Source of the DNA: Mariannaea sp. PMI_226
Lineage: Eukaryota; Ascomycota; Sordariomycetes; Hypocreales; Nectriaceae
DNA: 64,000 nucleotides
Assembly (NCBI GenBank): GCA_024336345.1
Contig: JANFOG010000004.1
Span: 3,224,001-3,288,000, forward strand
Direction of reading: 5' to 3'
The notes below the pieces were generated by a model that was not told the origin of the DNA, made no database searches, and saw only the letters and a list, made by a program, of their open reading frames with translations. A program made the position numbers and the translations under genes. Below are positions 25,055 through 36,591 of this stretch, one piece after another. Positions within the stretch are counted from its first letter, which is position 1. Each line of letters begins with the position of its first letter.

Positions 25055-25948
25055 ATGCCTATTAAAAGACTCGCCTCGCTCGCCATCAGCTCTCGGCGAC
25101 TTGCTCCTTTCCCTCCATCTACCTCGCACTCCATCTTCTTCTCCCCTCGAGCCAAATCAACTCTCTCATCAACAATAAAGAATATGGGTGTCACCAAGAC
25201 CGTTCTCCAGCCGGGCTCCGGCCCCATCCCCAAGCCCGGTGACGAGGTCACCATTGAATACACTGGCTGGCTCAGTGACAATGGCCAGAAGGGCAAGCAG
25301 TATGTCTTCTTTCGCAAATTGCTACTGCGCGTATAGCTCACGGTAGTTTGACAGGTTCGACTCCTCTGTCGGTCGCGGCGACTTTGTCGTCACCATTGGC
25401 GTTGGCCAGGTTATCAAGGGTACGTCAAACCACCGGTTTTTTTTTTTCACCAGACAATTGACGTTTCTTCTAATCTAGGTTGGGACGAGGGTGTCACCAC
25501 CATGAACCAGGGCGAGAAGTCCACCCTGCTCATCTCCAGGTATGGCAACCTCAACATTCAATCCAAGCTAATGTTCATTCACTGACTGCTACCTCACAGC
25601 GACTTCGGCTACGGTGCTCGGTAAGACTTACGTTTTCTCCCCTATTGCCCAGACCAATTGCATTTCTCGATCCCATAACGTGCTCACCTCCGTCCCCGCA
25701 AAGATGCTTGACCCGCTCAGGTGGGAGTCGGAATGCATTTTCAATTCACCCTCTGCAATAACACAGACAATCAACGAACGATTTTACAAAGAGTAAAGTG
25801 CTGATAAACTTTTGCAGCGGTTTCCCCGGCCACATTCCTCCTAACTCTGCCCTCATCTTGTAAGAATATTATCATTGTTTCTCTTGAGTTTTCCAATACT
25901 GACAATACCGCAAGCGATGTCGAGCTCAAGGACGTTAAAAGCCAATAA
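25055..25948 (+). CDS. FKBP-type peptidyl-prolyl isomerase (FKBP12) with N-terminal presequence
   Basis: Prolyl cis-trans isomerase of the FKBP12 class, the usual receptor for FK506 and rapamycin. Six exons: 25055-25299, 25355-25419, 25479-25539, 25600-25620, 25818-25859 and 25915-25948, giving 155 residues. All introns are GT..AG; the fourth is 197 nt and the fourth exon only 21 nt. Met44 (25184) begins a standard 112-residue FKBP12 (GVTKTVLQPGSG..., [45 protein letters not shown]). Ligand-pocket residues corresponding to human Tyr26, Asp37, Trp59, Tyr82 and Phe99 are present. The 43 residues before it (MPIKRLASLAISSRRLAPF...) are Arg/Ser-rich with almost no acidic residues, like a mitochondrial presequence. 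Alternative initiation could give mitochondrial and cytosolic forms (inference). Confidence 0.92.
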
Positions 25949-27719
25949 GCGATATGTTCTAGAAATGATGCATAGTTCGTCTAGAACATAGAGAAGGATA
26001 TCTACGGGTTGTTTACAGCGGAGTGTCCCTAGATTTGAGACGCTATCGGGAATATAAATTTTGCTGTCGTGGTAGCCATTTCGAGAGGACCCTTGCTGAG
26101 GCTTTGGCCGAGTAGGAGTCCACTACTTTCTCGAGAGAGCTCCTCTTTGTGACGGTCATGGCTACATGATTATTTAAACGGATGCCTGTGTATCTACTCT
26201 CTGACGTGACAGATCTGAGCTTACATCGCCACTTTCCATATTTAATCGGCTAGCTCACGTCCTCCTCAATCATTGTACTTTCGACCTTAAGTATCTAGTG
26301 ATCAATGAGGTTGCTTCGGCATACGACGGGATTGGCAAGCCCCTCCATTCCAATCGTAATGATACACCTCTTTGTTGATGTCTTTTCAAGTAGAGCATCT
26401 AGGCAATCTCAGGTGACCTGCCACTTATGCAGCTGTTGTTCTTGGTTTTGAAGGTCGAGCTCATGTTTTGCATGAGAGCGACTCAAGCCAGTGGGGCTCC
26501 ATCGAGTTTGTCCACTTGTTGTGCTCCCAGGAGACTGGATGAGCGGTCATTTTTTTTTTTTTTTGAAAAAAAAATTGAAAATGAAGAGAATATATATAGA
26601 TATGTGTGCAAGAGAAGGGGTGGGTATACATATAGCAGCTCGGGCTATCCAGTACTCAATGTTGATCTTGAAGCCAGTGGTTATCAGTTTTGATGCTGTG
26701 TCTTGTCCCAGCTGGTATGAAAAGACCTGATAGTTATGAAAATACCCCGCACTTCGAGCGCACAGAACAGCAGCTGTACACTGTGTACCTCACTTCATGT
26801 AGATTGGTGATAGAAGGGTGTGAATGATGTCTCGTATCTAGAAAGGAAAAGCGAGGTCTTGCATGGTGTTGGCGCTTGAAAATACGGCGTTTCGCATCAT
26901 ACACAACAAGCTCGACTTCGGATTTCGAGGACTAAGTGGGCAAAATCAATACCCTGCAGCAACATAATGCAAAAGATTCAAAATAATTGGAAATATTAAA
27001 ACCACAAGATCCTTCAAGATTTCAAGCTGCTACGTTCTGAGAAAGTCTCCAGGCGTAGGTCGGGAGCTAGGGTGCTTTGCTTGAATTGAGGGGCATCAAT
27101 CCGGCCGGCGGTACGTACCGCGCAGGTTATCACTGGCCCCACTTCTATTTCCACATCCTTCGTTGCCCCTCATTGCTCCCGCCGCCCGCGCCGCCCTGTC
27201 AAAAGGTAGGCGTACTTGCCATGTACCTCTTCTAGGCGCTTCTGCCCTGAATCAGGCAGACCCCCTCCCCCACTTCAACAAACCTCAAAGCCTCCAGCAA
27301 CAGAAGCTTCTGTGCTCCACCACCCAGTCATCAGCCTATGTCTGCATTACCTCATCAGCACGGCTGCCACCTTGCCTCAGCCTCCCAACGCCACGGCTTC
27401 CCTCCACGATTTTCTATTTATCATCACAGCACATACGACGACCACGACTTTCTTCACTTCCTCTCCCAACGACTCTTGAAAAGAGAGCCGTTTTACCACC
27501 TTCTGCGACAAGTTCCCACAATCGCAGGCCTTTTCTCCCATCGCCTTCCTTCCAATCCTTGAACATCAAGCTGCTTGGCGGGGTTGATCTCTGCCTGGTG
27601 CTACATCATCCAAGACTTGGTTCTCCAATCTCGCCTCCAAGATTTCCTCCTCACCAACGATAGACACGTTTGGGAAGCGAAAGCTTTCCAACGGGGAGTC
27701 ACCTACCCACAAACGCATC
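25949..27719. other. Intergenic region and CT-rich leader of UBA1
   Basis: No gene is supported. A homopolymer T/A pair lies near 26551-26574. From about 27160 to 27715 the sequence is strongly pyrimidine-rich on the + strand, as expected for the promoter and 5' leader of a highly expressed fungal gene. Frames there (e.g. 27163-27663) look like composition artefacts. Confidence 0.5.
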
Positions 27720-30700
27720 ATGGCTGTGAGTAGCTTTTCTTCCGTCCTGTCACCAACTCACGACTGAGCTCGAGGTTTCGATAATACCGTGGCCGCTCCG
27801 CTGCCAGAACGAGCACCTTTTTCGCTTCTCTCTCGCCCTGACCGGAGTGTACTAATCGATGAACTTCTTGTAGGGTTCCAAGCTTCCTGAGGTCGACCTC
27901 GCGACCCGTATGCAGGTTGACGAGTCCGTTGTCGGACACACCGAAATTGATGAATCCCTCTACAGTCGACAGCTCTACGTTCTAGGTCACGAGGCTATGA
28001 AGCGCATGGGCGCTTCCAATGTCCTTGTTGTCGGCCTCAAGGGACTTGGTGTTGAAATCGCCAAGAACATCGCCTTGGCTGGTGTGAAGAGTCTCACACT
28101 TTACGACCCCGCACCCGTCCAAATCGCCGATCTATCCGCCCAGTTCTTCCTCACTCCTGAGGATGTTGGCAAGCCGCGCGATGAAGTCACTGCCCCTCGA
28201 GTCGCCGAGCTCAATGCCTACACTCCTGTCAAGGTCCACCAGTCTGCAGGGTAAGCCCTCACTCTGCTTGCTCAGCACCTGCTTGCATCCTGCTAATTCC
28301 TTCGCCAGAATCGACGAGAACCTCTCCCAGTTCGATAAGTACCAAGTTGTTGTCTTGACAAATGTTCCCATCGATTCCCAGAAGGCTATCGCCGATTACT
28401 GTCACTCTAAGGGTATCTACGTCGTGATTGCCGACGTTTTTGGTCTTTTCGGTTCCATTTTTTGCGATTTCGGCGAAAAGTTCACAGTCATGGACGACAC
28501 TGGCGAGACCCCACTAAGTGGAATTGTTGCTGGAATCGACGAGGAGGGTCTCGTTTCTGCCCTTGATGAGACTCGGCACGGTCTGGACGATGGCGACTAT
28601 GTGACTTTCACTGAGGTTGAGGGAATGGAGGCTCTGAACAATTCCGAGCCTCGCAAGATTAGCGTCAAGGGACCTTATACCTTCTCGATTGGTGATGTCA
28701 GCAATCTTGGCCAGTACCAGCGTGGTGGCATGTACCAGCAAGTTAAGATGCCCAAGATCGTCAACTTCAAGACCTTTACCGCCGCATTGAGAGAGCCTGA
28801 GTTTTTGATTTCAGACTTTGCCAAGTTTGACCGGCCTCAGCAGCTTCATCTTGGTTTCCAGGCCCTTCATGCTTTCCAGCTTTCGAAGAAGCGACTGCCT
28901 AACCCCATGGACGATGAAGATGCCACAATCGTGCTGGGTGCTGCCAAGAAGTTCGCCGAGGAGGAAGGTCTGGAGATCCAAATCGACGAGAAGCTACTCA
29001 AGGAACTGAGTTACCAAGCTCTGGGTGATCTCAGTCCCATGGCAGCTTACTTTGGTGGTATTGCTGCACAAGAGATTCTGAAAGCCGTATCGGGCAAGTT
29101 CCAGCCCATTAACCAATGGATGTACTTTGATTCTCTCGAGTCGCTCCCCACAACCACGAAGCGATCCGTGGAGCTCTGCAAGCCCATCGGCAGCCGCTAC
29201 GATGGCCAGATTGCTGTCTTTGGCACAGAGTACCAGAACAAGATTGCTAATCTCAAGCAGTTCCTTGTTGGTGCCGGCGCTATTGGCTGTGAAATGCTCA
29301 AGAACTGGGCTATGATTGGTCTGGGCACAGGCCCCGAAGGCAAGATTTGGGTGACTGATATGGACTCTATTGAGCGCAGTAATCTGAACCGCCAGTTTCT
29401 CTTCCGCGCCGCCGATGTTGGCGGTATGAAGAGTGACTGCGCAGCTAGGGCTGTTCAGCGAATGAACCCTGATCTTGAGGGCCATATCGTGACTCTCAAG
29501 GAACGGGTCAGTTCCGATACCGAGCATGTTTTCAATGAGGAGTTCTGGCAGAATCTCGATGGTGTTACTAATGCCTTGGACAACGTTGAGGCCCGAACCT
29601 ACGTGGACCGACGTTGCGTATTTTTCCGCAAGCCTCTGCTGGAGAGTGGTACCCTAGGCACCAAGGGCAACACTCAGGTTGTTCTACCCCATCTCACCGA
29701 GTCATACTCCTCTTCTCAAGATCCTCCCGAGAAGGAATTTCCCATGTGTACCATCCGGAGTTTCCCCAACCGCATTGAGCACACCATTGCCTGGGCTAAG
29801 GAGTACATGTTTGAGCGATGCTTTGTCAAGGCTCCTCAGACCGTCAACCTTTACCTAACCCAGCCTAACTTCCTTGAGGCCACTCTGAAGCAGGGTGGCA
29901 ACCAGAAGGAGACACTAGAGACCATTCGAAACTACCTTACTACCGAACGACCCAGAACCTTTGAGGACTGCATTGCGTGGGCCCGCAGGCTGTTCGAGAC
30001 GGAGTATGCCAACAAGATCCAGCAACTACTCTACAACTTTCCCAAGGATGTAGAGACTTCGACGGGAACCCCATTCTGGTCTGGTCCTAAGCGTGCTCCT
30101 GACGCACTCAAGTTTGATACCAATAACCCTACTCATCTTGGTTTCGTTATCGCCGGCGCAAACCTGCATGCATTCAACTACAACATCAAGTCTCCTGGCA
30201 CTGACAAGGCTATCTATATTCGCGAGCTGGAGAATGTTATCGTTCCTGATTTCACCCCAGACTCCAACGTCAAGATTCAGGCTGATGACAAGGACCCTGT
30301 AAGTACCATCACGCAATCTAGGCTCATTCTGAAACCTGTCCTAACTTATTGAACCAATAGGATCCGAATGCCGAAACCGGTGATGATGATGGGGATGAGT
30401 TGGAGAAGCTAACTGCTAGCCTGCCTTCGCCTAACACACTGTCTGGCTTCCAGCTGGTACCCGTCGATTTTGAGAAGGACGATGATTCCAACCACCATAT
30501 TGACTTTATCACTGCTTGCAGCAACTTGAGAGCAGAGAACTACAAGATCGAGCCTGCGGACCGACACAAAACGAAGTTCATCGCCGGCAAGATCATTCCC
30601 GCCATTGCCACCACGACGGCGTTGGTGACTGGTCTGGTGGTTCTTGAATTATTCAAGGTCATCGATGGCAAGGACGATCTGGAGCAGTACAAGAATGGCT

Positions 30701-31092
30701 TTGTCAACCTGGCACTGCCATTCTTTGGCTTCAGTGAGCCCATCGCCAGCCCCAAGGTAGAGTACAAGGGGCCAAACGGCAAGGTTACCCTGGACAAGAT
30801 CTGGGATCGATTCGAGATTGATGATATTACGCTCCAGGAACTTTTGGATAACTTCAAGGAGCGTGGCCTCACCATTAGCATGCTAAGCTCAGGTGTCAGC
30901 CTTTTGTACGCGGCCTTCTTCCCTCCTTCCAAGCTCAAGGATCGATACAGTTTGAAGCTGAGCAAGCTCGTCGAGACCATCTCTAAGAAGCCTATTCCTT
31001 CGCACCAGAAGGAGGTTATCTTCGAGATTGTCGCCGAAGACCTTGACGAGGAGGACGTGGAGGTGCCTTACATCAAGGTGAAGATTGCCTGA
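27720..31092 (+). CDS. UBA1: Ubiquitin-activating enzyme E1
   Basis: ATP-dependent enzyme that adenylates ubiquitin and holds it as a thioester for transfer to E2 enzymes; cytosol and nucleus. Exons are 27720-27725, 27874-28250, 28309-30298 and 30361-31092, giving 1034 residues, close to yeast Uba1 (1024). The first coding exon is only ATG GCT; splicing joins it to [17 protein letters not shown]. The inactive adenylation half begins at [18 protein letters not shown]. The active half has the nucleotide loop [17 protein letters not shown] (about 449-465) and [19 protein letters not shown]. The catalytic cysteine is Cys608 in [11 protein letters not shown]. The C-terminal ubiquitin-fold domain ends at [11 protein letters not shown]. 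If exon 1 were not used, Met15 (27910) could start. No domain is missing. Confidence 0.96.
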
Positions 31093-31496
31093 TGGTCTAA
31101 ATAGGCGGTAGGGCGTATAGGTAGTTTAAGTAAACATGGATACGATTCAGTGATGATTAGGGAGCAAGGGTGACGATATTGGCTTGATGGCGTGGATAAC
31201 CCATAAAGATAGATGAATGTAACGCATGTTAGGCTTTCACGACGTAGTGACTACAGCAACGTTGGCTTCAATCAGGTACCTAGCTATGTGCATGGTAGAT
31301 AAAGACATGTATAATCAACTGTGATGTTGGGTTCTGCCATCAATATTCCCATAGAGAGGTATTCCGTACCTGATGGAGTGGGGGTCAAGAAATGCTGTGG
31401 TGTCAGTGATCTGCACACCCACAGAAGGTACGCACTGGCAACCTCCCCGGCTGTCGCAATTGTAAGTACTGTATCCCCGCCCAACCAGTATTAGCA

Positions 31497-31522
31497 ATCT
31501 GCAGCATCTGCAGCATCTGCAG
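31497..31522. repeat. (ATCTGCAGC)n tandem repeat
   Basis: Nearly three perfect copies of a 9-base unit (atctgcagc), directly before a T homopolymer. Confidence 0.8.
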
Positions 31523-31660
31523 TCAGCTTTTTTTTTTTTTTTTGGCCCCTCGTTCAGTGGGAGGGGTTTTTCGTTCCGGATGAATGACGAACGAACAGGT
31601 TGCGGTTTAGCTATGCCCAATGCAACTCTACCCTTGCCTGCACTGTAGCTGTTGAAAGGG

Positions 31661-31688
31661 TCCAAGGTGTGTGGTCCAAGGTGTGTGG
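31661..31688. repeat. Perfect 14-base tandem duplication
   Basis: Two identical adjacent copies of tccaaggtgtgtgg in an intergenic region; a recent slippage duplication is the simplest reading. Confidence 0.85.
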
Positions 31689-32250
31689 TAACCACAACCC
31701 CAACATTTGTACAGGTAAGCATGATAAAGCAGAGAAAGTCGCGGAAATATATGCACATGTGACAAAGCACTTCGTCATGATCCAGAGAATCGACGTGATT
31801 CGCTGACCGATGGACCAGCCGCATATCTCGCTAGGGGAAAAGTGGCAATACTTGCAGACTAACCATTGCAGAGCGTAGTCCAAGTATGCATCTTAGGTTT
31901 CTCATGTTTCCCAACGAGGCTTAGCACGTGCCGCTGGTCAGCCTCCTAGCGCGGCCCCCCTCAATGACCGATATCATGATCCAGATGCTTGCGTTTTTGT
32001 CATCGACAAGTGAGGGGCAACATGTTGCTGAGGAAGGGAAGCTTTCCAGATTAGTGAGCTCTGGTCAGCTAGATGCACTAGATGCATCAGCCGTAGAGAT
32101 GGATGAGCTTCATTGTGTACGATGCAAGCTCGGCGAATATCTTCCAGTAGCCCATTTCCGGCCATTTCAATCTCCACTGTGCTGTGAAGTACTTAAACGT
32201 CCGCCCTTCACCTAGCAACGGACGTTCTATCCATTTTCATCCACCACTCC

Positions 32251-33730
32251 ATGTTGTTGCAGAGAGTTGGCTCCCGAGTATTCAGAAGTTGCAAAAACAA
32301 AAGTTCACTACCACGAAAACATCAAATCACCCGGTCTCTGATCACAACAGCGTCTCAAAGACCGTCTTCTTCAATTCTCCTACAACGCCAACAACCCAAT
32401 ACTCTTAATTCACTACTATTTTCAACACAAGCCAGAATGGTAAGCAAGAATTGCCTCGTGTTTAGCATCTTGCGGGTTAAAGCCAATTGTCCTTATTACT
32501 CCTGTTTCCGACGCCTGCCTGCATCCCATACAAAGGACCGGCAATGTTTTGCTAACTCAATGCAACCTAATAGGCGAATACCGAAAACATCAAGATCACT
32601 GAATGGGTCGGCAAGAACGACAAGTCTGGCGAGTTCAAGCGCCAGGTTAGCTCGTTCCGCGACTGGATCTCTCGCGAAGCCGGCGCCAAATACCCCCCCG
32701 AGAAGGGTCGCTACCACCTCTATGTCAGCTACGCCTGTCCCTGGGCTTGTCGCACGCTCATCGCCCGCAAGCTCAAGGGCCTTGACGACATCATCTCTTT
32801 CTCCGTCGTTCACTGGAAGTTAGGCCAAGGCGGCTGGCGCTTCGTCACCGCCGAGGACACTGAGATCCCCGGCGAGGGTACCATCCCTGATCCTGTCGAA
32901 GGACATGAGTCCTTCAAGACGTTGAGCGATGTGTACTTTGAGTCGGAGCCTGATTTCAGCGGCCGATTCACTGTGCCCGTCCTTTATGACAAGAAGACCA
33001 AGCACATCGTGAGCAACGAGAGCTCCGAAATTCTGCGCATGTTTGGCACTGAGGTATGTACTTTGAAGTCCGAGGAAAAACTGTTACCGGGAGGCTATCT
33101 ATGAGACTGACATGAAATCTCTCAGTTTGACGACATCATTGAGGAAAAGTACAAGGCGGTTCAGCTATATCCCGAGGCTCTTCGTGCCAAGATTGATGAG
33201 ACTCACGAGTGGACCTACGACTTGATCAACAACGGTGTGTACAAGAGTGGTTTTGCCACCACCGGTGCTGCGTATGAGCGCAATGTCATTGCCCTGTTCG
33301 AGGCTCTTGACCGTGCAGAGAAGCATCTCTCTGAGCAGAAGGGCCCATACTACTTTGGAGACAGCATCACTGAGGCTGATATTCGACTGTGAGTGCTCTG
33401 CAAAAGCCTACAAGATGCTTTATAACATGGAAGGGGGAGGCTAACTCTTATTCTTACAGATATGTGACCTTGATTCGATTCGACCCCGTCTATGTGCAGC
33501 ACTTCAAGTGCAACATCCGTGATATCCGTTCGGGATACCCTGCGCTGCACAAGTGGATGCGAAACTTGTACTGGAACCAGCCCGCGTTCAAGGACACGAC
33601 CGAGTTCGACCACATCAAGTGGCATTACACTCGCTCTCACACGCAAATCAACCCCCTCAGCATCACCCCTCTGGGACCTCTACCTCACGTCCTTCCTCTC
33701 GATGAGGAGGTTCCTGCTGCGAGAAAGTAA
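32251..33730 (+). CDS. Xi-class glutathione S-transferase / glutathionyl-hydroquinone reductase (Gto/ECM4-like)
   Basis: Cys-type glutathione transferase that reduces glutathionyl-hydroquinones and related conjugates. Exons are 32251-32439, 32574-33053, 33126-33388 and 33460-33730, giving 400 residues. The active-site motif is YACPWACR with the catalytic Cys at about residue 118; CPWA(x)R is characteristic of the Xi class (yeast Gto2/Ecm4, bacterial YqjG). The thioredoxin-like half is followed by an all-helical C-terminal half with [19 protein letters not shown], a family hallmark. Exon 1 encodes 63 residues rich in Arg, Ser and Gln with no acidic residue, ending LFSTQARM: a likely mitochondrial presequence. 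Its last codon is itself ATG, so starting there gives [12 protein letters not shown], a normal cytosolic form. Dual targeting is inferred. Confidence 0.92.
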
Positions 33731-34367
33731 GGAAATAAAGGTGACAAGAGCAGAGGAGCAGAAAGTCAACGAAGAGAATGGGGCAGTGATGAGGTCACTC
33801 ACTAACTTAGTTGAAATATACACTACCTTCGTTAAATGGCTAGGTTGAGATGAAATACAATCGATTTCTGAGTACCTATCAAACTTGACGAACAATCTAC
33901 AAGCCCGCCTTGATGTAGGAATAAAGTAACCATAACCGAATAGAAGTTAGCAAAGCTAAAAATTGCTGTGACAAGGGGCAAAAAAAAAGGAATTATGCGA
34001 CTTGATGGTTGAATAGTGATTACGGTGACTGTGAGTCGAGAACCAGCAACAAGCCGAGGCAAGGACGAATAGGTCAACTTCATTAATTCTACAAACCATT
34101 AAGTATCGATTTTCAACGATATCGGCTCTCATTCCTTTTACTCATGACGACTTCCAGTTCTATCTGCGCTTATTTGTCCATTCCTATACCTCACACACAC
34201 CAGAGCGGTGCACTAGATAGTACATTCATGATGGCAAATCTCAACTAGAAGATGCGTGGGGCGAGATAGAGATTAGTGCCTATATAATCTATGCTCTATG
34301 TTTTCAGACCAAAACAGATTAGGCTACTAATGTTTATAAGAAGTTGAATTTGTGGCTCTTAGTCTGA
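33731..34367. other. Intergenic region 3' of the GST gene
   Basis: No gene is supported; sequence is A+T-rich with an A-run at 33981-33989. Confidence 0.45.
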
Positions 34368-34827
34368 TTAATAAGAATTCGAATCAACCTTGTACCATTG
34401 GTCATTGTAATACCAAGTTCCGGCGCCGGCAAACCGCTCCTCTTGGTAAATGCACTGGTTGATAATATCACTATTATCATTATTCTTATTCTTATTAGTT
34501 ATTAGGTGCTAGAAAACATACAGGAGTTCTGATGAACACATGCTTGGTAGCATCCTGTAGTCATTGTTCGATCAAGTCAGATAACGATTCATCAGAGAGA
34601 TACAAAGTTACCCAGCAGTCTTTGAACCCGGCCCCGTTTCACTTTTCCGAGTGATCCAAATGTCGAGATCGGTGCTGAACCCTCCTGGTCCTGGCAGAGC
34701 ATGCGTCGTGCAATCCTAATCCTTCCACAGTTGATTTTAGGCCTTTGTTCTCTTGTTTCCAAGGCATCTAGCCGCAAAAGTTGACAAGATTAAGAAGACT
34801 CAGGGCTGAAAGGGTTTCAAGATACAT
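34368..34827 (-). CDS. Possible small secreted protein (four short exons)
   Basis: Speculative model, minus strand: exons 34827-34786, 34715-34612, 34554-34522 and 34470-34368, giving 93 residues. Support: three consecutive introns of 51-70 nt with GT..AG ends keep one open frame (phases 0, 2, 2). The last exon has coding character, reading DIINQCIYQEERFAGAGTWY and continuing with a Trp/Tyr-rich end and a stop. That Tyr/Trp-rich pattern with a few cysteines resembles small secreted proteins of ascomycetes. Weak points: the first donor (GTCAAC) is poor, the proposed signal segment (MYLETLSALSLLNL) is short, and a competing open frame covers 34592-34777. It could instead be a decayed gene. Confidence 0.3.
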
Positions 34828-36591
34828 TTTAGACTAGTTGAAATATAATAATGTCACTTAGTATTTTTTGAAGGGGAAGAGGGAAGCGAAGAGAGGTTTC
34901 CAAGATGCAATTCTTATGTGCCTACCTACCTACCTACCTTCACAACGGATTCTTTTGTAATTCATATAGACAGTGATCTAAGAAAGTGTAATGTTGCTTC
35001 TGCCGATCGTCGTATTTTGCGTTTATTAGCCAACTTGGTTGGCAACTTCAGTCTTATTTTCGCAACTCGAGACAGCCGGATGGATTGCCAACTAGCAGCC
35101 AGAAGGGAAGGTTACATGTCAGACTTTGAGCGGATTGTCCGTATGACAGAGGAGGATCAATTAGAAACCGACCGTCTCGATTTTTGAATCTAAGAAGTTT
35201 CCATATATGTGAAGGTGCCTTGCCCGTGTCTGCACAATCATATAGGGTACCTCAAGTATGTAGCAGTAGTGGTTTTGATCGCTTATACATATGTGAGCTA
35301 TATAATAGACTAAGGTATACCTAGTTAGATACCATCCAAAATATTGTATTGATCAGACTTGACGGTGGGTAGTGGAGATGTGAAAATGACCAGCTGACCT
35401 TGGCCGGTACCTTGGCGGCAGTGACGTGTTCGTCCCACCTCCAGGTACCTCCCTTGCCTACCTAGGTACCGTTCACGCACCTGAGCTGAGGCTCCGGTAA
35501 CGGTCAAAAGGCGCTCTTCGGAGACTCAGCGCCCTGGAAAAGGGTCCAGCTGCCTGGCGTTTAGTGGGGTTTGGTCGCTGGAGGCATGGCCGGTCCTCCC
35601 CAGACGGTCGGTAAAGCATATACTTACCCAGGCCATCTAGCCCCTGTCTGGCTTCCGTCTGGCCCTCCGTCTGGCCCGCCCTCGTGCCATCCATCTGCTT
35701 GGGTTGGTACCTTGGGCAAGGTAGACAAGACGCCTAGACACTCGCTCACTCAATCACTCATCAGCTGGGAAACCCCAAAAAAAATCCCATCACCACCTCC
35801 AAAAACCAAACACCAGACAACAACACGCACCCCACAAACCACCTCACTCCCTTCCCCTCTCCCTGTCTGCCCCCCCAAAAATTACCACCGCGTTTCTCGC
35901 CCTCCCTATCCGACAATCATCCTTCTCCGAATCGCCTCAAACCCGCACTCGCACCGTAATCCTCCCTCAGTGCATCTCTCGTCGCACAACCCGTCAAAAC
36001 AAGTCCCTCTCCCCCGTATCTCCCCACTAAAACTCGCCCCTGCGACCCTCCTCCATCGGAAGCCAGCGAATCAGCCCAACCGCCCTCCCTCCCTCTCAGC
36101 TTCCAACCCTCACTTCCCTCTCTGCCATCCCTCGCAGCCTTGGCTGGTGACCGAATTCACCCAACCCAGTCCGCAAAAGCCCACGCAGTTGTATTCTGTC
36201 TTGCTACAGCCCCTCGCAAAACGCTTCTTCCTCTTCGACAACTTCTTTCCATCCCGTTTCTTCATTCATCGTCGCTCCATCTATCGCATAGGTGCCCGAC
36301 TAGCCTCCTCTACCTGATCGAACAACCAAGCCTCGAAACCCGCTCCGACAACTACCTCATCGTATCATAGACATACCTTCAATCCCGCATTTACATCCCA
36401 TATCACTCTCGCAAATTATCAAGGTCAACCTTCTTGATTGATTAAAAAAACACCATTATCCCCCCATTCGACCTCACCTCCAACTACGCGCATAAACCCA
36501 CAATCATTGTCTGATCTCTTCCGCTCTCCTTTTTTTCTTGTGCGACGATCGCTCCCTACCGGATGCGCATCGCATCGCAATCTTCTCAATA
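34828..36591. promoter_or_regulatory. Intergenic region and long CT-rich leader of the 4E-T-like gene
   Basis: No gene is supported. A (CCTA)n run is at 34921-34938 and GGTACC/CCTAGG tracts lie near 35405-35470. From about 35750 to 36590 the + strand is very rich in C and T with few G, consistent with a long 5' leader of the next gene. A frame spanning 35571-36317 is Pro/Ser-rich only because of this composition. Confidence 0.5.
34921..34938. repeat. (CCTA)n microsatellite
   Basis: Four and a half copies of CCTA in intergenic DNA. Confidence 0.85.

Larger units (their letters stand above)
31093..32250. other. Intergenic region between UBA1 and the GST gene
   Basis: No gene is supported. It contains three short repeats described separately (31497-31522, 31661-31688 and a T-run at 31529-31543). 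The GST promoter lies in the right half. Confidence 0.5.

Noticed and set aside
28163..28308. Open frame joining the UBA1 body that begins upstream in another frame ([11 protein letters not shown]...)
   Set aside because: It reads through intron 2 in the wrong frame for exon 2. The spliced version restores the E1 sequence exactly.
35571..36317. 248-codon Pro/Ser-rich frame before the 4E-T-like gene
   Set aside because: Lies in a CT-rich leader; the composition is that of pyrimidine-rich DNA and no domain is present.
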